NCBI GenBank assembly: GCA_964559355.1
Contig: CAZLHQ010000008.1
Location: 1-44,475 of the forward strand
DNA length: 44,475 nt
Direction of reading: 5' to 3'
From: JAEUMD01 sp964559355
GTDB taxonomy: Bacteria > Pseudomonadota > Alphaproteobacteria > Rhizobiales > Hyphomicrobiaceae
Position numbers and translations under genes: made by a program. How positions within the stretch are numbered: the stretch's first letter is position 1; every line of letters begins with the position of its first letter. Below are positions 1 through 8,899 of this stretch, piece after piece. The notes under the pieces are model-generated. The model saw nothing but the letters and a program-made list of their open reading frames with translations. It was not told the DNA's origin and did not search any database.

Positions 1-218
1 CGTTTGAAGTCCTCGTGTTGCCGTGCCTTGCTTGAAGTAGTCGACGCGCAGCGATAGCTGTCGTTGCCCAAAGGCCGGCATCCCTGAAAAGATAATCGGC
101 AAGGCGTGGGGTTCGACATCCATCAGCGGACACGCGTGCGTGCTGGACAGTCACGGTTGGTCATGTGCATTTGGCGAGGGCATTCCTGCGCCAGCAGGCA
201 TACGTCGGAGAAACGTGA

Positions 219-611
219 ATGTACCCGTTCATGCTCGCCGCTGGGGCGATGGCCCTGTTCTTTCTGGTGGCGGCACTCCGAAGACCGCGGCCGGCTGAGA
301 TTTTGGCGGCCATCCTATGGGCGGCCTACTCGGTCTACGAGTACTACGTAGCCAATGGCACCCTGTGCGACGCTAATTGCAACATTCGCGTCGATCTCGT
401 TATCTTCTTTCCACTGTTGGGGTGGGCGACCTATCTTGCGATTCAAAAGGTGCCCCGCACCGGCTTCGTGGCGGTTCTCTACGTGATCTGCCTTGGAATG
501 GTCGCATGGCTGGCCGCCGCTTTCGGCCACAACGCTGTGGCCGTGGTCGCCGGCGCGGGTGCGCTGACCGCCGTCGTCTACGGCATCAAATCGAATTTCT
601 CGGGCAATTAG
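219..611 (+). CDS. Small polytopic membrane protein, unknown function
   Basis: A 130-residue hydrophobic protein with about four membrane segments: residues ~2-20, ~27-45, ~60-77 and ~85-120. It has two closely spaced cysteines in a short loop (CDANC, residues ~50-54), which could form a disulphide outside the membrane. The start is supported by a GGAG at 207-210, eight bases before the ATG. I do not recognise a characterised family; it resembles short conserved integral membrane proteins annotated as hypothetical in alphaproteobacteria. It stands alone, with a gene-poor stretch downstream. No function is assigned. Confidence 0.7.
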   Translation: MYPFMLAAGAMALFFLVAALRRPRPAEILAAILWAAYSVYEYYVANGTLCDANCNIRVDLVIFFPLLGWATYLAIQKVPRTGFVAVLYVICLGMVAWLAAAFGHNAVAVVAGAGALTAVVYGIKSNFSGN

Positions 612-1149
612 TCGTGATGCGCCGGGGGCATTGCGAGGGATCGCTCTTCGCAGGGCAGAGATTCCAGACCTCACGGGTTCGAGGGAAGCTCTGCAGGCGG
701 CAGCACCCTGCGACTGCCGGATCGCCACAATAAGCGGACTCTGCAACGGTCATCGGCCTTGCTCTCGAATCCGATGCTCGGTCGATGCGATCTGAAACCA
801 CCCGTCAGGCCAACAACGTCTTGGGCCAAGGGCTGATAACGACGCTCGCGTTCGGTCCGTGGCGAGTCACACTTGGGTTGCGCAAATTCGGCCCATCGGT
901 AGTTGGACGGGCTCGCGGATCTCGATCGGACAACTGAGATCGTCGCCTGCTGCCGTGGCCGAGCTGCGTCGGCACGGTTTCAGGGTTTGTCGTCCGGTGG
1001 ATGCAGTCCCCGAATGGAGTCACTTGGGACTGCCGGCCCAGGCATGCGGCGCCGTCTAGCCGACTAACAGTGTGCCACGAGTTGGGATAGCATGATTGGT
1101 GGCTACGTTGCGGGGCTCGCAACTACTCTCTGTGAAGGAGGACGCGCCG
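612..1149. other. Gene-poor intergenic stretch
   Basis: About 540 bases between the small membrane protein and the DUF1858-type gene. Open frames on both strands here (for example 805-1122 on the minus strand and 859-1059 on the plus strand) have no good ribosome binding site, no recognisable domain and a composition like out-of-frame translation. No RNA gene, clear terminator or repeat was seen. The last 20 bases contain the AAGGAGG that serves the gene at 1150. Confidence 0.5.
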
Positions 1150-1380
1150 ATGGACCCGATCACAGGTCAAATGAAGGTGGCAGAGGTCATCCAACGCTTT
1201 CCGCCGACGATCGATGTTTTCCTTGGCCGCGGCTGCCCGGATATGAGACACGGGCTGTTCGGGCTCATGGCGCGCATCATGAGCGTGAGCGCCGCTGCCC
1301 GTGTCCACCGCATTGACCTAAAGCCGCTGCTTGCCGACCTCAACACGGCCGCAGAGAAAGCTCAAAGGACGACTGCATAG
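1150..1380 (+). CDS. DUF1858-type small protein
   Basis: The ATG at 1150 is preceded by AAGGAGG at 1135-1141, so the protein has 76 residues; an upstream in-frame start at 1096 has no such signal. The sequence follows the DUF1858 pattern: an N-terminal stretch on maintaining a helix and a 'P-x-I-D-V-F' turn, then a glycine-cysteine motif (RGCPDM) and a helical C-terminus. Many DUF1858 members carry a redox pair C-x-x-C; only one cysteine is visible here, so a disulphide role is doubtful. It converges on the Hyf/Ehr operon, whose last gene ends 84 bases away. The functional link to that operon is only positional. Confidence 0.65.
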   Translation: MDPITGQMKVAEVIQRFPPTIDVFLGRGCPDMRHGLFGLMARIMSVSAAARVHRIDLKPLLADLNTAAEKAQRTTA

Positions 1381-1464
1381 CGGTCATGAATGTTGAGGGA
1401 CCGGCGACCGCACTTGTATTGCCGAGATCAGGTGGCCCCACAACGGCTTAACCCGAGTTGTGCC

Positions 1465-1989
1465 TCATCGCGCGGCAGAGCTATTCTCGACCAACGCCAG
1501 CAGACCCTGCAAGAGGGCAGTCGGACTTGGGGGGCAGCCCTTGATGTGCAGATCGACCGGGATGACCGCCGACACGCCTCCGACACAAGCATAGCTGCCG
1601 GCGAACACACCACCGTTGAAACCGCAATCTCCGACGGCGACCACCCATTTGGGATCCGGAGTCGCCGCCCACGTGCGTTCCAACGCCTGGCGCATGTTGT
1701 GGGTAACCGGACCGGTGACCAGTAGAACGTCGGCGTGGCGTGGCGAAGCAACGAAGCGCAAGCCGAAGCGCTCGAGGTCGTAGAACACGTTGCTGAGCGC
1801 GTGGATTTCCAGCTCGCAGCCATTACAGGAGCCGGCGTCGACCTCACGGATCGAAAGGCTGCGGCCGAGCCGGCGTCGTGCCGTATTGCCGAGCGCGTTG
1901 GCCAGCTCGAAAAGCGCTTCGTCACTGGCAGTAGGCGCCTTCTCAGTCAGCGAAGGCCGAACCAGACTTTCAAGAAGGAGCTTTCGCAT
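1465..1989 (-). CDS. hyfI: Hyf/Ehr small subunit (NuoB-like, HyfI)
   Basis: A 174-residue NuoB/HyfI-family small subunit that carries the proximal (N2-type) [4Fe-4S] cluster next to the quinone- or hydrogen-site subunit. The four expected ligands are present: Cys55 and Cys58 in CNGCE, Cys122 in GDCGFNGG and Cys152 in GCPPSP. The GPVT motif at ~93-96 is also conserved. The extension before residue 45 is predicted to be helical. It is the last gene of the minus-strand operon, 18 bases after the large-subunit gene. The cluster is intact, so the subunit should still carry electrons even though its partner has lost the [NiFe] ligands. Confidence 0.93.
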   Translation of the reverse strand: MRKLLLESLVRPSLTEKAPTASDEALFELANALGNTARRRLGRSLSIREVDAGSCNGCELEIHALSNVFYDLERFGLRFVASPRHADVLLVTGPVTHNMRQALERTWAATPDPKWVVAVGDCGFNGGVFAGSYACVGGVSAVIPVDLHIKGCPPSPTALLQGLLALVENSSAAR

Positions 1990-2007
1990 TTTGAGTCTCG
2001 TGCGGGG

Positions 2008-3546
2008 TCAAAGATCATGCCCGGAATAGGAACAGTTGAACGACTTGTTGCAGAGCGGGAAGTCGGCCACGATGTTGCCTTCGATGGCCGCCTCCAGCAG
2101 CGGCCACTGGAAGCATGATGGATCGCGCAGGTGAGCCCGCGCGACGAGCCCGTCGCCGCTGATGCGCACCCAGGCAAGCACGTCGCCACGGAACCCCTCG
2201 ACCAGCGCCAGTCCCTCTGCCGGCTTGCCTAACCTCGTCGTATCTGGCAGGTCGACGCGTGCCGTGCCCTGCGGTAACTGGTGCAAGATCTGTTCGATAA
2301 TCGACAGGCTTTGCTCGACCTCAAAGAAGCGCACCCAGATGCGTGCATCAACGTCGCCCTCCCGGCGCAGAGCCGGCGCGAAGGCGAGATCGTCATAAGG
2401 TGCGTAACCGAGCGCGGCGCGGGCATCGAAGCCGCGGCCCGAAGCACGGCCAATGGGACCGCCCGCACCATACTGGCTCGCGAGCTTTGCCGTCAGGACG
2501 CCGGTGCCAACGGTTCGGTCCTGCAGCGAGGCGGTGTTGTCGTAGAGCTCGACCAACTCGGGGAAGATCTTGCGCACGTCAAGGATCAGCTTGTGCAGAC
2601 ATATGGGGCCATCGTCGCCGAGATCGACCGTCACGCCGCCAGGCAGCACGCAGTCCATCATCAGCCTGTGTCCGAAGCACGCTTCGCTCGCGCGAAGTAT
2701 CCGCTCCCGCACGGCCCCGCAATGGGCATGCATCAGCGAGAACGAAGCGTCGTTGCAGATGGCGCCAACGTCCCCGAAGTGGTTGGCAAGCCGCTCCAAC
2801 TCCGCCATGACGGCTCGGAGTTGCTGTGCTCGTGCCGGTACCACGACGCCGAGCGCCGCCTCAACGGCCATTGCGAAGGCGAGCGCGTAGGCCACGGTGC
2901 TGTCGCCCGAGACGCGGCCTGCAATTCGGCGTGCACGCTCGATTGGTGCATCGACCAGCAGGCCCTCGATGCCCTTATGCACATAGCCGAGGCGCTGCTC
3001 TAGGCGGACTACGGTCTCCCCGTTGGCCGAGAAACGGAAATGGCCGGGCTCGATGATGCCGGCATGCACCGGCCCGACTGGGATCTGGTGCAAGGGAGGG
3101 CCGACGGCACTGCGGAAATCGTAGTGCACACCGTCAGCCGCAGCCGGCACGCAATGGCCCAAGGGCTGCGCAACACCCCAACGACCGTGATCGAGCCAGG
3201 GGCGAGCATCAGGCAGGCCAATTGGCTCGACGCCGTGGAGATCGCGGATCGAGCGCTCCAGCCGCAGAGCCGGCAGATGCGTCATCGCCACAGAGGGATA
3301 GCTCCGCTCGGGCACGGTGAGGCTGACGACCACGATGCGGTTACTGGCCTTTCCGTTGTCGGCGGCGCCAAGCAGCGCCATGTGCACGGCCTCGCCATCA
3401 CACCACAGCCCGAGCATGGCCGCCTCGCCGGCTGCGACGCCAAGTATCGCCTGTCGCCACACCTCCTCGTCGACAATCACTCGCTGCCACACGCGATTGC
3501 CGGCAACGATCTCGCCCATGTCGATCAATGCGGAAGTGAAAGCCAT
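2008..3546 (-). CDS. hyfG: Hyf/Ehr large subunit (NuoC-NuoD fusion) without [NiFe] cysteines
   Basis: A 512-residue fusion of a NuoC-like N-terminal part (residues ~1-125, with the 'LERSIRDLHG' signature at ~96-105) and a NuoD/hydrogenase-3-like C-terminal part. The catalytic-subunit landmarks VGPVHAGI (157-164), LGYVHKGIE (186-194) and ELERLANH (249-256) are present. Where true [NiFe] hydrogenases have R-x-C-G-x-C, this protein reads RIAGRVSGD (207-215), with no cysteine. At the C-terminal site, D-P-C-x-x-C is replaced by FPLCNKSFNCSYSG, which leaves Cys499 and Cys504 with the wrong spacing. This matches energy-converting hydrogenase-related (Ehr) large subunits, which should not bind Ni-Fe. 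The start follows CGGAGG by eight bases. The real electron donor or acceptor is unknown. Confidence 0.93.
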   Translation of the reverse strand: MAFTSALIDMGEIVAGNRVWQRVIVDEEVWRQAILGVAAGEAAMLGLWCDGEAVHMALLGAADNGKASNRIVVVSLTVPERSYPSVAMTHLPALRLERSIRDLHGVEPIGLPDARPWLDHGRWGVAQPLGHCVPAAADGVHYDFRSAVGPPLHQIPVGPVHAGIIEPGHFRFSANGETVVRLEQRLGYVHKGIEGLLVDAPIERARRIAGRVSGDSTVAYALAFAMAVEAALGVVVPARAQQLRAVMAELERLANHFGDVGAICNDASFSLMHAHCGAVRERILRASEACFGHRLMMDCVLPGGVTVDLGDDGPICLHKLILDVRKIFPELVELYDNTASLQDRTVGTGVLTAKLASQYGAGGPIGRASGRGFDARAALGYAPYDDLAFAPALRREGDVDARIWVRFFEVEQSLSIIEQILHQLPQGTARVDLPDTTRLGKPAEGLALVEGFRGDVLAWVRISGDGLVARAHLRDPSCFQWPLLEAAIEGNIVADFPLCNKSFNCSYSGHDL

Positions 3547-3561
3547 GTTCGTGCGCCTCCG

Positions 3562-5022
3562 CTAGCCCAACAGTCGCGCGACGTTCTGGAACCACGCCAC
3601 CAGTGGTCGAGGCAGATAGAGACCTGCCATCAGCACCAGAGAGAGGTGGGCGATAAGCGGCAGATACGAGGCCTGCACCTCGGCCATACTGCCTGTCGGC
3701 GTGCCGAACGCCATCTCGCCCAGTCTCAGCATCAGGGCGCCGAATGCCACCAGGATGCCGAACACCAGGGGGAGTGCGAGCAACGGCTCGCGCGCAAAGG
3801 TAGAGGTGACGATCAGGAACTCACTCATGAAGATGCCGAGCGGCGGCAGGCCAGCGATCGCTACCACACCGACGACCAGTCCCCAACCGAGCAGCGGATG
3901 GCTTTCGGTCAGCCCGCGAATGTTCTCGAGCCGCTGCGTACCCTTGACCTGTGTGATGTGGCCAACGGCGAAGAAGATCGCCGATTTCGTCAGACTGTGC
4001 ATGGTCATGTGCAGCAGCCCTGCGAAGTTGGCGACTGGTCCACCCATGCCGAAAGCGAAGGTGATAATGCCCATGTGCTCGATGGAGGAGTAGGCAAACA
4101 AGCGCTTGATGTCGCGCCGCCCGTACAGCATGAACCCCGCGAAGATCAGCGACAGCAGCCCCAGCACGATCATCAGCGGTCCAGGTGCAATTGCCTGCGG
4201 ATTGGCTGTGAGCAGCATCTTGAAGCGGAGTACCGCATAGAGCGCGACGTTGAGTAACAGGCCCGACAGAACCGCTGAGATCGGCGTCGGGCCCTCGGAG
4301 TGGGCGTCGGGTAGCCACGCATGCAACGGAGCGAGACCGACCTTCGTGCCGTAGCCCAGAATCAGGAACACGAAGGCAACGTTCAGAAGCTGTGGGTTGA
4401 ACTCACTTGCGCGCGTTATGAGCGAAGTCCACACCATGGCATCGTCGCCCTCGCCGAGCACCGGGCGCGCGGCCATGTAAAACAGGATGGTGCCGAACAA
4501 GGCGAGCGCAATCCCCACGCTGCCGAGAATGAAGTATTTCCACGCCGCCTCGAGCGCCGCGTGAGTGCGGTAGATGCCAACCATCAGCACGGTGGTCAGC
4601 GTGGCCAGCTCGATGGCTACCCACATCAAGCCGATGTTGTTGGCGAGCAAGGCAAGATTCATGGCGAACATCAGCGCCTGGTACATGGCGTGATAGAAGC
4701 GCAGATATGTGGGCGTGAGCTTGCCGGTCTCGATTTCATGGGCAATGTAGCTGGCGCTGAAAGCGCTGGTGGTGAAGCCAACGAAAGTGCCAAGCACGAC
4801 GAACACGATGTTGAGGTCGTCGACGAGCAGGTAGCCTCCCGGCTGCGGCCGTTCGACAAGCAGCGCCAGCGAGGCCAGAAATGTTACCGCTGCCGCCGCC
4901 ACATTGATGCGCGCCGCCAGGCGGTATCCCGGCAGCAGCGCCAGCAGCAGTGCGGCCGAGCCGGGAACCGCCAAGAGGGTGGCCGCTGGCGAGATCGGGA
5001 GTTGGATCATCTCGAGGCTCAT
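3562..5022 (-). CDS. hyfF: Hyf/Ehr antiporter-like subunit (HyfF, NuoL/M/N family)
   Basis: A 486-residue, about 14-helix membrane protein of the Mrp/NuoL-M-N proton-translocating family. Conserved charged residues of the channel are visible: Glu138 in WVAIELATL (helix 5), Lys227 in GTKVGLAPLHAWLPDAH (helix 7), and the KRLFAYSSIEHMG motif of helix 10. The family couples redox-driven conformational change to proton or sodium movement. Its start overlaps the stop of the preceding hyfE-like gene by four bases (ATGA), and its stop is 15 bases before the large-subunit gene, so it is clearly co-translated with its neighbours. Confidence 0.93.
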   Translation of the reverse strand: MSLEMIQLPISPAATLLAVPGSAALLLALLPGYRLAARINVAAAAVTFLASLALLVERPQPGGYLLVDDLNIVFVVLGTFVGFTTSAFSASYIAHEIETGKLTPTYLRFYHAMYQALMFAMNLALLANNIGLMWVAIELATLTTVLMVGIYRTHAALEAAWKYFILGSVGIALALFGTILFYMAARPVLGEGDDAMVWTSLITRASEFNPQLLNVAFVFLILGYGTKVGLAPLHAWLPDAHSEGPTPISAVLSGLLLNVALYAVLRFKMLLTANPQAIAPGPLMIVLGLLSLIFAGFMLYGRRDIKRLFAYSSIEHMGIITFAFGMGGPVANFAGLLHMTMHSLTKSAIFFAVGHITQVKGTQRLENIRGLTESHPLLGWGLVVGVVAIAGLPPLGIFMSEFLIVTSTFAREPLLALPLVFGILVAFGALMLRLGEMAFGTPTGSMAEVQASYLPLIAHLSLVLMAGLYLPRPLVAWFQNVARLLG

Positions 5023-5681
5023 CCCTGCTCCCCTCGCGCCCGGCCGATGTCCTCGATATCCACCGAGTCGAAGCGCTCCCGGATCCGGAAAAGGAACACG
5101 CCAATGACAATGAATGCGACCAGAACCGAGAACGCCACTGAGATCTCGACGACCAGCGGCATGCCCTTGGCGCCCGCCGCGGCCAGGATCAGCCCGTTCT
5201 CCAGCGACATGAACCCAATAATTTGACTGACAGCATTGCGCCGCGTCACCATCATCAGCAGCCCCAGCAGCACGACCGAAAGAGCGAAGGCCAGGTCCTC
5301 GCGTGCCAAGGGATCGGCCATGGCAGCGGCGCGTAACATCACAACCATCGAAAGCGCCACCAACCCTATACCCAGCAGCATGGTCAAACCGATGCCGCCG
5401 ACCGTCTCGATGGTCCGGTGGATATTGAGGTGCAGGACGACGCGGCGAAGTGCCAGCGGGATGATGATGGACTTGAGCACCAGCGCGATCCCGGCCGTCA
5501 CGTAGAGATGCGGCGCGCCCTGGATGTAGGCCTGCCAGGCGACCGAAAATGCCAGCAGTAGCGCCTGCAGGGCGAAAACGTTGAGCAGACCGAACATGCG
5601 ATCCTGGTAGAGCAGCATGAAGCTCACCAGCACCATCAGGCCGGCCAGCATGTGGGCGATGTCGAGCACTAGCCCATTCAT
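5019..5681 (-). CDS. hyfE: Hyf/Ehr membrane subunit E (NuoK-like)
   Basis: A 220-residue hydrophobic protein matching hydrogenase-4 component E, whose second half resembles NuoK. About six or seven membrane helices are visible; the conserved NuoK-like stretch NAVSQIIGFMSLENGL contains the membrane glutamate of this family. The ATG at 5681 shares a base with the stop of the hyfC-like gene (TGATG), which fixes the start; a longer in-frame extension to 5894 lies inside the hyfC-like gene and is not used. The C-terminus is short and charged. It is part of the proton-pumping arm of the complex. Confidence 0.9.
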   Translation of the reverse strand: MNGLVLDIAHMLAGLMVLVSFMLLYQDRMFGLLNVFALQALLLAFSVAWQAYIQGAPHLYVTAGIALVLKSIIIPLALRRVVLHLNIHRTIETVGGIGLTMLLGIGLVALSMVVMLRAAAMADPLAREDLAFALSVVLLGLLMMVTRRNAVSQIIGFMSLENGLILAAAGAKGMPLVVEISVAFSVLVAFIVIGVFLFRIRERFDSVDIEDIGRARGEQG

Positions 5682-6634
5682 CAGAAGCTCCGTGATACGA
5701 ACAGCAGCAGTGTGGCGAGCAGCCCCAGCATCAGCCCTACGCCGAGGAACTCGGGCACTCGGAAGACTCGCATCTTGGCGATCGAGGTTTCGAACAGCAC
5801 CAACAGGAATCCTCCAACTGCAAGTTTGAACAAGTATAGGAGCGCGCCTATCAGGAAGCTGCTTGGTGGGCTGCCGGGCTGCGCCAGTCCCCATGGTGCA
5901 AAGATGCAGCCGATCAGCGACACGTAGAGCAGCAGCTTCAAGGCCGCCGCCAGCTCGATGACAGCCAAGTGTCGCCCCGAATACTCGAGCACCATTGCCT
6001 CGTGCACCATGGTCAGCTCGAGGTGAGTGGCAGGGTTGTCGACTGGTATGCGAGCGTTCTCGGCAAGGGCGACGATGACCAGCGCGGCGAGCGCCAGCCC
6101 GAGCGATACGCGCAGCGACGCATGACTCAACATGAAGCCAGCCACGTCCGACAACTGGGTCGAGCCGGCGACCAGGGCGACCGTGAACACGATCATGATC
6201 ATTGCCGGCTCGGCGAACGAGGCGAACATCACCTCACGCGACGAGCCGATTCCACCGAAGCTGGTTCCGACATCCATGCCGGCGAGCGCCAGAAAGAAGC
6301 GGGTCGAGCCGAGCAACGCGGTGATGGCGATGAGGTCCGCCGACCAGCTGAAGTGAAGCCCCGTGGCGAAAGTCGGTACCAGCGCTGCGGCAACCCAGGT
6401 TGCGGCGAAGATCATGTACGGAGCGGCGCGGAACAGCCACGAGGCATTTTCCGCCAGCACCACGTCCTTGTGGATCAGACGGAGGAGATCGCGGTAAGGT
6501 TGGATAAGCGGTGGCCCACGCCGACGCAACAGACGCGCCTTGAGCGTTCGTGTGAAGCCGAGCAGCAACGGTGCCAGCGCCAGCACCAGCAACATTTGCG
6601 CACCCTGGACGACGAGATCGAGGATCAGGCCCAT
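5681..6634 (-). CDS. hyfC: Hyf/Ehr membrane subunit C (NuoH-like)
   Basis: A 317-residue NuoH/HyfC-type subunit that joins the peripheral redox arm to the membrane arm. Characteristic motifs are PLIQPYRDLLRLIHK (~42-56), the cytoplasmic loop ENARIPVDNPATHLE, and the VHEAMVLEYSGRHLA helix, which carries the conserved glutamates of the quinone/proton entry path. About eight membrane helices are predicted. The start at 6634 lies 10 bases inside the end of the hyfB-like gene, and its stop overlaps the start of the hyfE-like gene. An upstream in-frame ATG at 6790 would be entirely within hyfB and is rejected. Confidence 0.92.
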   Translation of the reverse strand: MGLILDLVVQGAQMLLVLALAPLLLGFTRTLKARLLRRRGPPLIQPYRDLLRLIHKDVVLAENASWLFRAAPYMIFAATWVAAALVPTFATGLHFSWSADLIAITALLGSTRFFLALAGMDVGTSFGGIGSSREVMFASFAEPAMIMIVFTVALVAGSTQLSDVAGFMLSHASLRVSLGLALAALVIVALAENARIPVDNPATHLELTMVHEAMVLEYSGRHLAVIELAAALKLLLYVSLIGCIFAPWGLAQPGSPPSSFLIGALLYLFKLAVGGFLLVLFETSIAKMRVFRVPEFLGVGLMLGLLATLLLFVSRSF

Positions 6635-8640
6635 ATCGCCACCACCAGGAGCAGCCCTACGAGCGCGGCGAACACGAGGCTCAGGTAGCGGCGGATGGTG
6701 AGGAACTGGAACACGTCCAGCCGCATCGCGAGAGACCTTATGGCGCGCCCCAAGGGCTCGTAGATCCCCTTCCAGACGATATCCTGCCAAGTCAGCGTCA
6801 GCCTCGCCGGACTAGGATCGCCAGGCGGAGGCATCCTGACGCGCTCCCGGACCAGCAGCACAGAGGGGCCGAGCACCCGCCGTAGCGGCTGCGCGAAGCT
6901 GTCGGCTGTGTATTGTGTGGCAGGGCTCGGGTCGGGGTAGCCGCAGTCCCAGGCGGGGGCACGGCGGACGGCGCGTGAGGCCAAGCGATGGATCACCTCG
7001 ACGACGATCAGTGTCGACAGGATGATGAATACGAACACCAGGAGGCCATTGTAGGAGCTACGGCTTTCGGCCACCGGTACGATCGACAGCCATGCGTTGG
7101 ATGCCTGCTCAGGCATTGCCTGGCCGATGACCAGGCGCGCGACCGGAGCGGTGGCGTCGATCAGGAGCCCTGGCAGTATGCCGGCAAGAAGGCAAAGAGC
7201 GAGCAGCAAGAGCATGGCTGCGCGGGAGAAGACGTCGGTCTCACGTGCGGCAGCAGCGCCCGGCGACCGCGCACGCCCCTGGAAGGTGATACCGAAGGCA
7301 CGGACGAAGCAGGCTGCAGCCAGTGCCGCTGCCAGCGCCAACATGGCCCCGGCCGCTGGAACGAAAAGCTTCAGCCCCCATTGCGGCAGCTCAGGGCTCA
7401 TCAGGATCGCCTGAAACAGTAACCATTCGGACACGAAGCCGTTCAGCGGCGGCAAAGCCGATATGGCCAGCGAGCCCCCCAGAAAGACGAACGCCGTCTG
7501 CGGCATGCGGTGGATCAGGCCACCCAGCCGCTCGATGTTGCGTTCGCCCGTGGCGGTGAGCACAGCTCCGGCGCCGAAGAAGAGGAGACTCTTAAACAGT
7601 GAGTGATTGAGCGCATGAAGCAGCCCAGCCGTGAAAGCAAGCGCGGCAGCCCATTGCATGCCGTTCGACTTGAACGCCAGAGCCAATCCGAGGGCGACGA
7701 AAACGATGCCAATGTTCTCGACCGTGCTGTAGGCAAGCAGCCGCTTCAAATCGCGCTGTAGCATGGCGAAAAGTACACCGACGACAGCCGTTGCCGCCCC
7801 TACCACGATGATCGGAAGGCTCCACCACCATGCCGGAGCACCAGCTAGTTCGAATACGATACGCACGAAGCCGTAGACCGCGACCTTCGTCATGACGCCG
7901 CTCATCAGCGCCGAGACATGGCTCGGTGCAGCCGGATGGGCGAGAGGCAGCCAGACGTGCAACGGTACAAGGCCCGCTTTGGAGCCGGCGCCAATAAGCG
8001 CCAGCACCACGACAAGCCCCGGCACCCAGCCGGAGCTAGGCACATGGCCCATATCGGCGAACACGTAAGCTCCCGATGGACCGGCCAGCAGACCGAAGGC
8101 CAGAAGCAGGGTGAGCGTACCGAAACTCGCCATGAGCAAGTAGATGTACCCGGCGCGGAGGTTCTTTTGGTCACGGTGATGAGCCATGACCATTGCCCAG
8201 GACGACAGCGACATGAATTCCCAGGCAAGCAGAAAACTGAAGGCGTCAGCTGCGAGTAGCACCAGGTTCATTCCGGCGAGAAACGCGGGATAGAACGGCA
8301 GCACGCGGCCAGGCGCCTCTTCGTGCTCTCCATAGCCGAGCGCATACAGGCTGGCGATGGCCCCTCCGAAGTTGATGATGCACAGGAAATAGGCGCTCAA
8401 AGAATCGAGACGAAAGTGGCCGCCCAGCCAAGGAATCCCGAGGGGAAGAACAGCCGTTCCGGGCGAAGCCTTATCCTGCAGGAGATGCGTCAGCGCGATG
8501 GCGAAGAGGCTCGTGCAAGCCACTAGTGACAGCGCGTAGACGATGCGAGACCGGGTCCGCCATTTCTGCACGACGATAGCCAGTGCGGCGACCCCGAGGA
8601 GGACAGCGACGTTCCAAAGCAAAGCATCGATTTGCGTCAT
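6625..8640 (-). CDS. hyfB: Hyf/Ehr antiporter-like subunit B (NuoL-like)
   Basis: A 671-residue member of the NuoL/HyfB family and the first gene of the operon. The proton-path residues are present: Glu141 in LLAWEFMSLSSW, Lys221 in GAGSKAGLVPLHVWLPLAH and Lys252 in GVMTKVAVYGF, followed by KRLLAYSTVENIG and HALNHSLFKSLLF. The C-terminal 150 residues include one helix and a soluble segment, as in HyfB. The ATG at 8640 follows a GGGGAGAG. Gene order B-C-E-F-G-I is that of compact hyf-like operons. No gene for HyfA/HyfH ferredoxins, hydrogenase maturation or formate dehydrogenase is present in the window, in keeping with an Ehr rather than a formate-hydrogenlyase role. Confidence 0.93.
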   Translation of the reverse strand: MTQIDALLWNVAVLLGVAALAIVVQKWRTRSRIVYALSLVACTSLFAIALTHLLQDKASPGTAVLPLGIPWLGGHFRLDSLSAYFLCIINFGGAIASLYALGYGEHEEAPGRVLPFYPAFLAGMNLVLLAADAFSFLLAWEFMSLSSWAMVMAHHRDQKNLRAGYIYLLMASFGTLTLLLAFGLLAGPSGAYVFADMGHVPSSGWVPGLVVVLALIGAGSKAGLVPLHVWLPLAHPAAPSHVSALMSGVMTKVAVYGFVRIVFELAGAPAWWWSLPIIVVGAATAVVGVLFAMLQRDLKRLLAYSTVENIGIVFVALGLALAFKSNGMQWAAALAFTAGLLHALNHSLFKSLLFFGAGAVLTATGERNIERLGGLIHRMPQTAFVFLGGSLAISALPPLNGFVSEWLLFQAILMSPELPQWGLKLFVPAAGAMLALAAALAAACFVRAFGITFQGRARSPGAAAARETDVFSRAAMLLLLALCLLAGILPGLLIDATAPVARLVIGQAMPEQASNAWLSIVPVAESRSSYNGLLVFVFIILSTLIVVEVIHRLASRAVRRAPAWDCGYPDPSPATQYTADSFAQPLRRVLGPSVLLVRERVRMPPPGDPSPARLTLTWQDIVWKGIYEPLGRAIRSLAMRLDVFQFLTIRRYLSLVFAALVGLLLVVAIWA

Positions 8641-8860
8641 GCCTCTCCCCTACCGCGGCCGCATCGCCACTGGCAACCGGCGCACCGTCACATTCATCAG
8701 GCCACCAAGCGTGCGCTCGGTCTTTGCCATGACGCGTGTTCCGGTTCCGACATTTGGTCCCCACTTGCAGCGGATCTCGAAACCAAACGTCAAATGCGCT
8801 CAACTAGCGGGGTTCTAAGCGAACAGTTCATTCTCTGATGCGGTCAACTCTGCGACGAAA

Positions 8861-8886
8861 TTAGTCAACAGCATTAGTCAACAGCA
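8861..8886. repeat. Two perfect tandem copies of a 13-bp unit
   Basis: TTAGTCAACAGCA occurs at 8861-8873 and again, immediately adjacent, at 8874-8886. It lies between the start region of the hyf/ehr operon and the transposase remnant. It may be a scar of an insertion or excision, or a small regulatory repeat. Confidence 0.75.
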
Positions 8887-8899
8887 CGACGCCGCCGCA

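Noticed and set aside
3040..4257. Plus-strand open frame of 405 codons opposite the Hyf/Ehr large subunit and HyfF genes
   Set aside because: Composition typical of antisense reading of GC-rich genes; it crosses a gene boundary and has no domain.
1465..8640. Reading the operon as a working [NiFe] hydrogenase-4 or formate hydrogenlyase
   Set aside because: The large subunit has no [NiFe]-binding cysteine motifs, and there are no maturation, ferredoxin or formate dehydrogenase genes in the window.
8650..8730. 26-codon minus-strand frame (MAKTERTLGG...) ending 10 bases before hyfB
   Set aside because: Well placed for a leader peptide but lacks a ribosome binding site and any known relative; not enough to call a gene.
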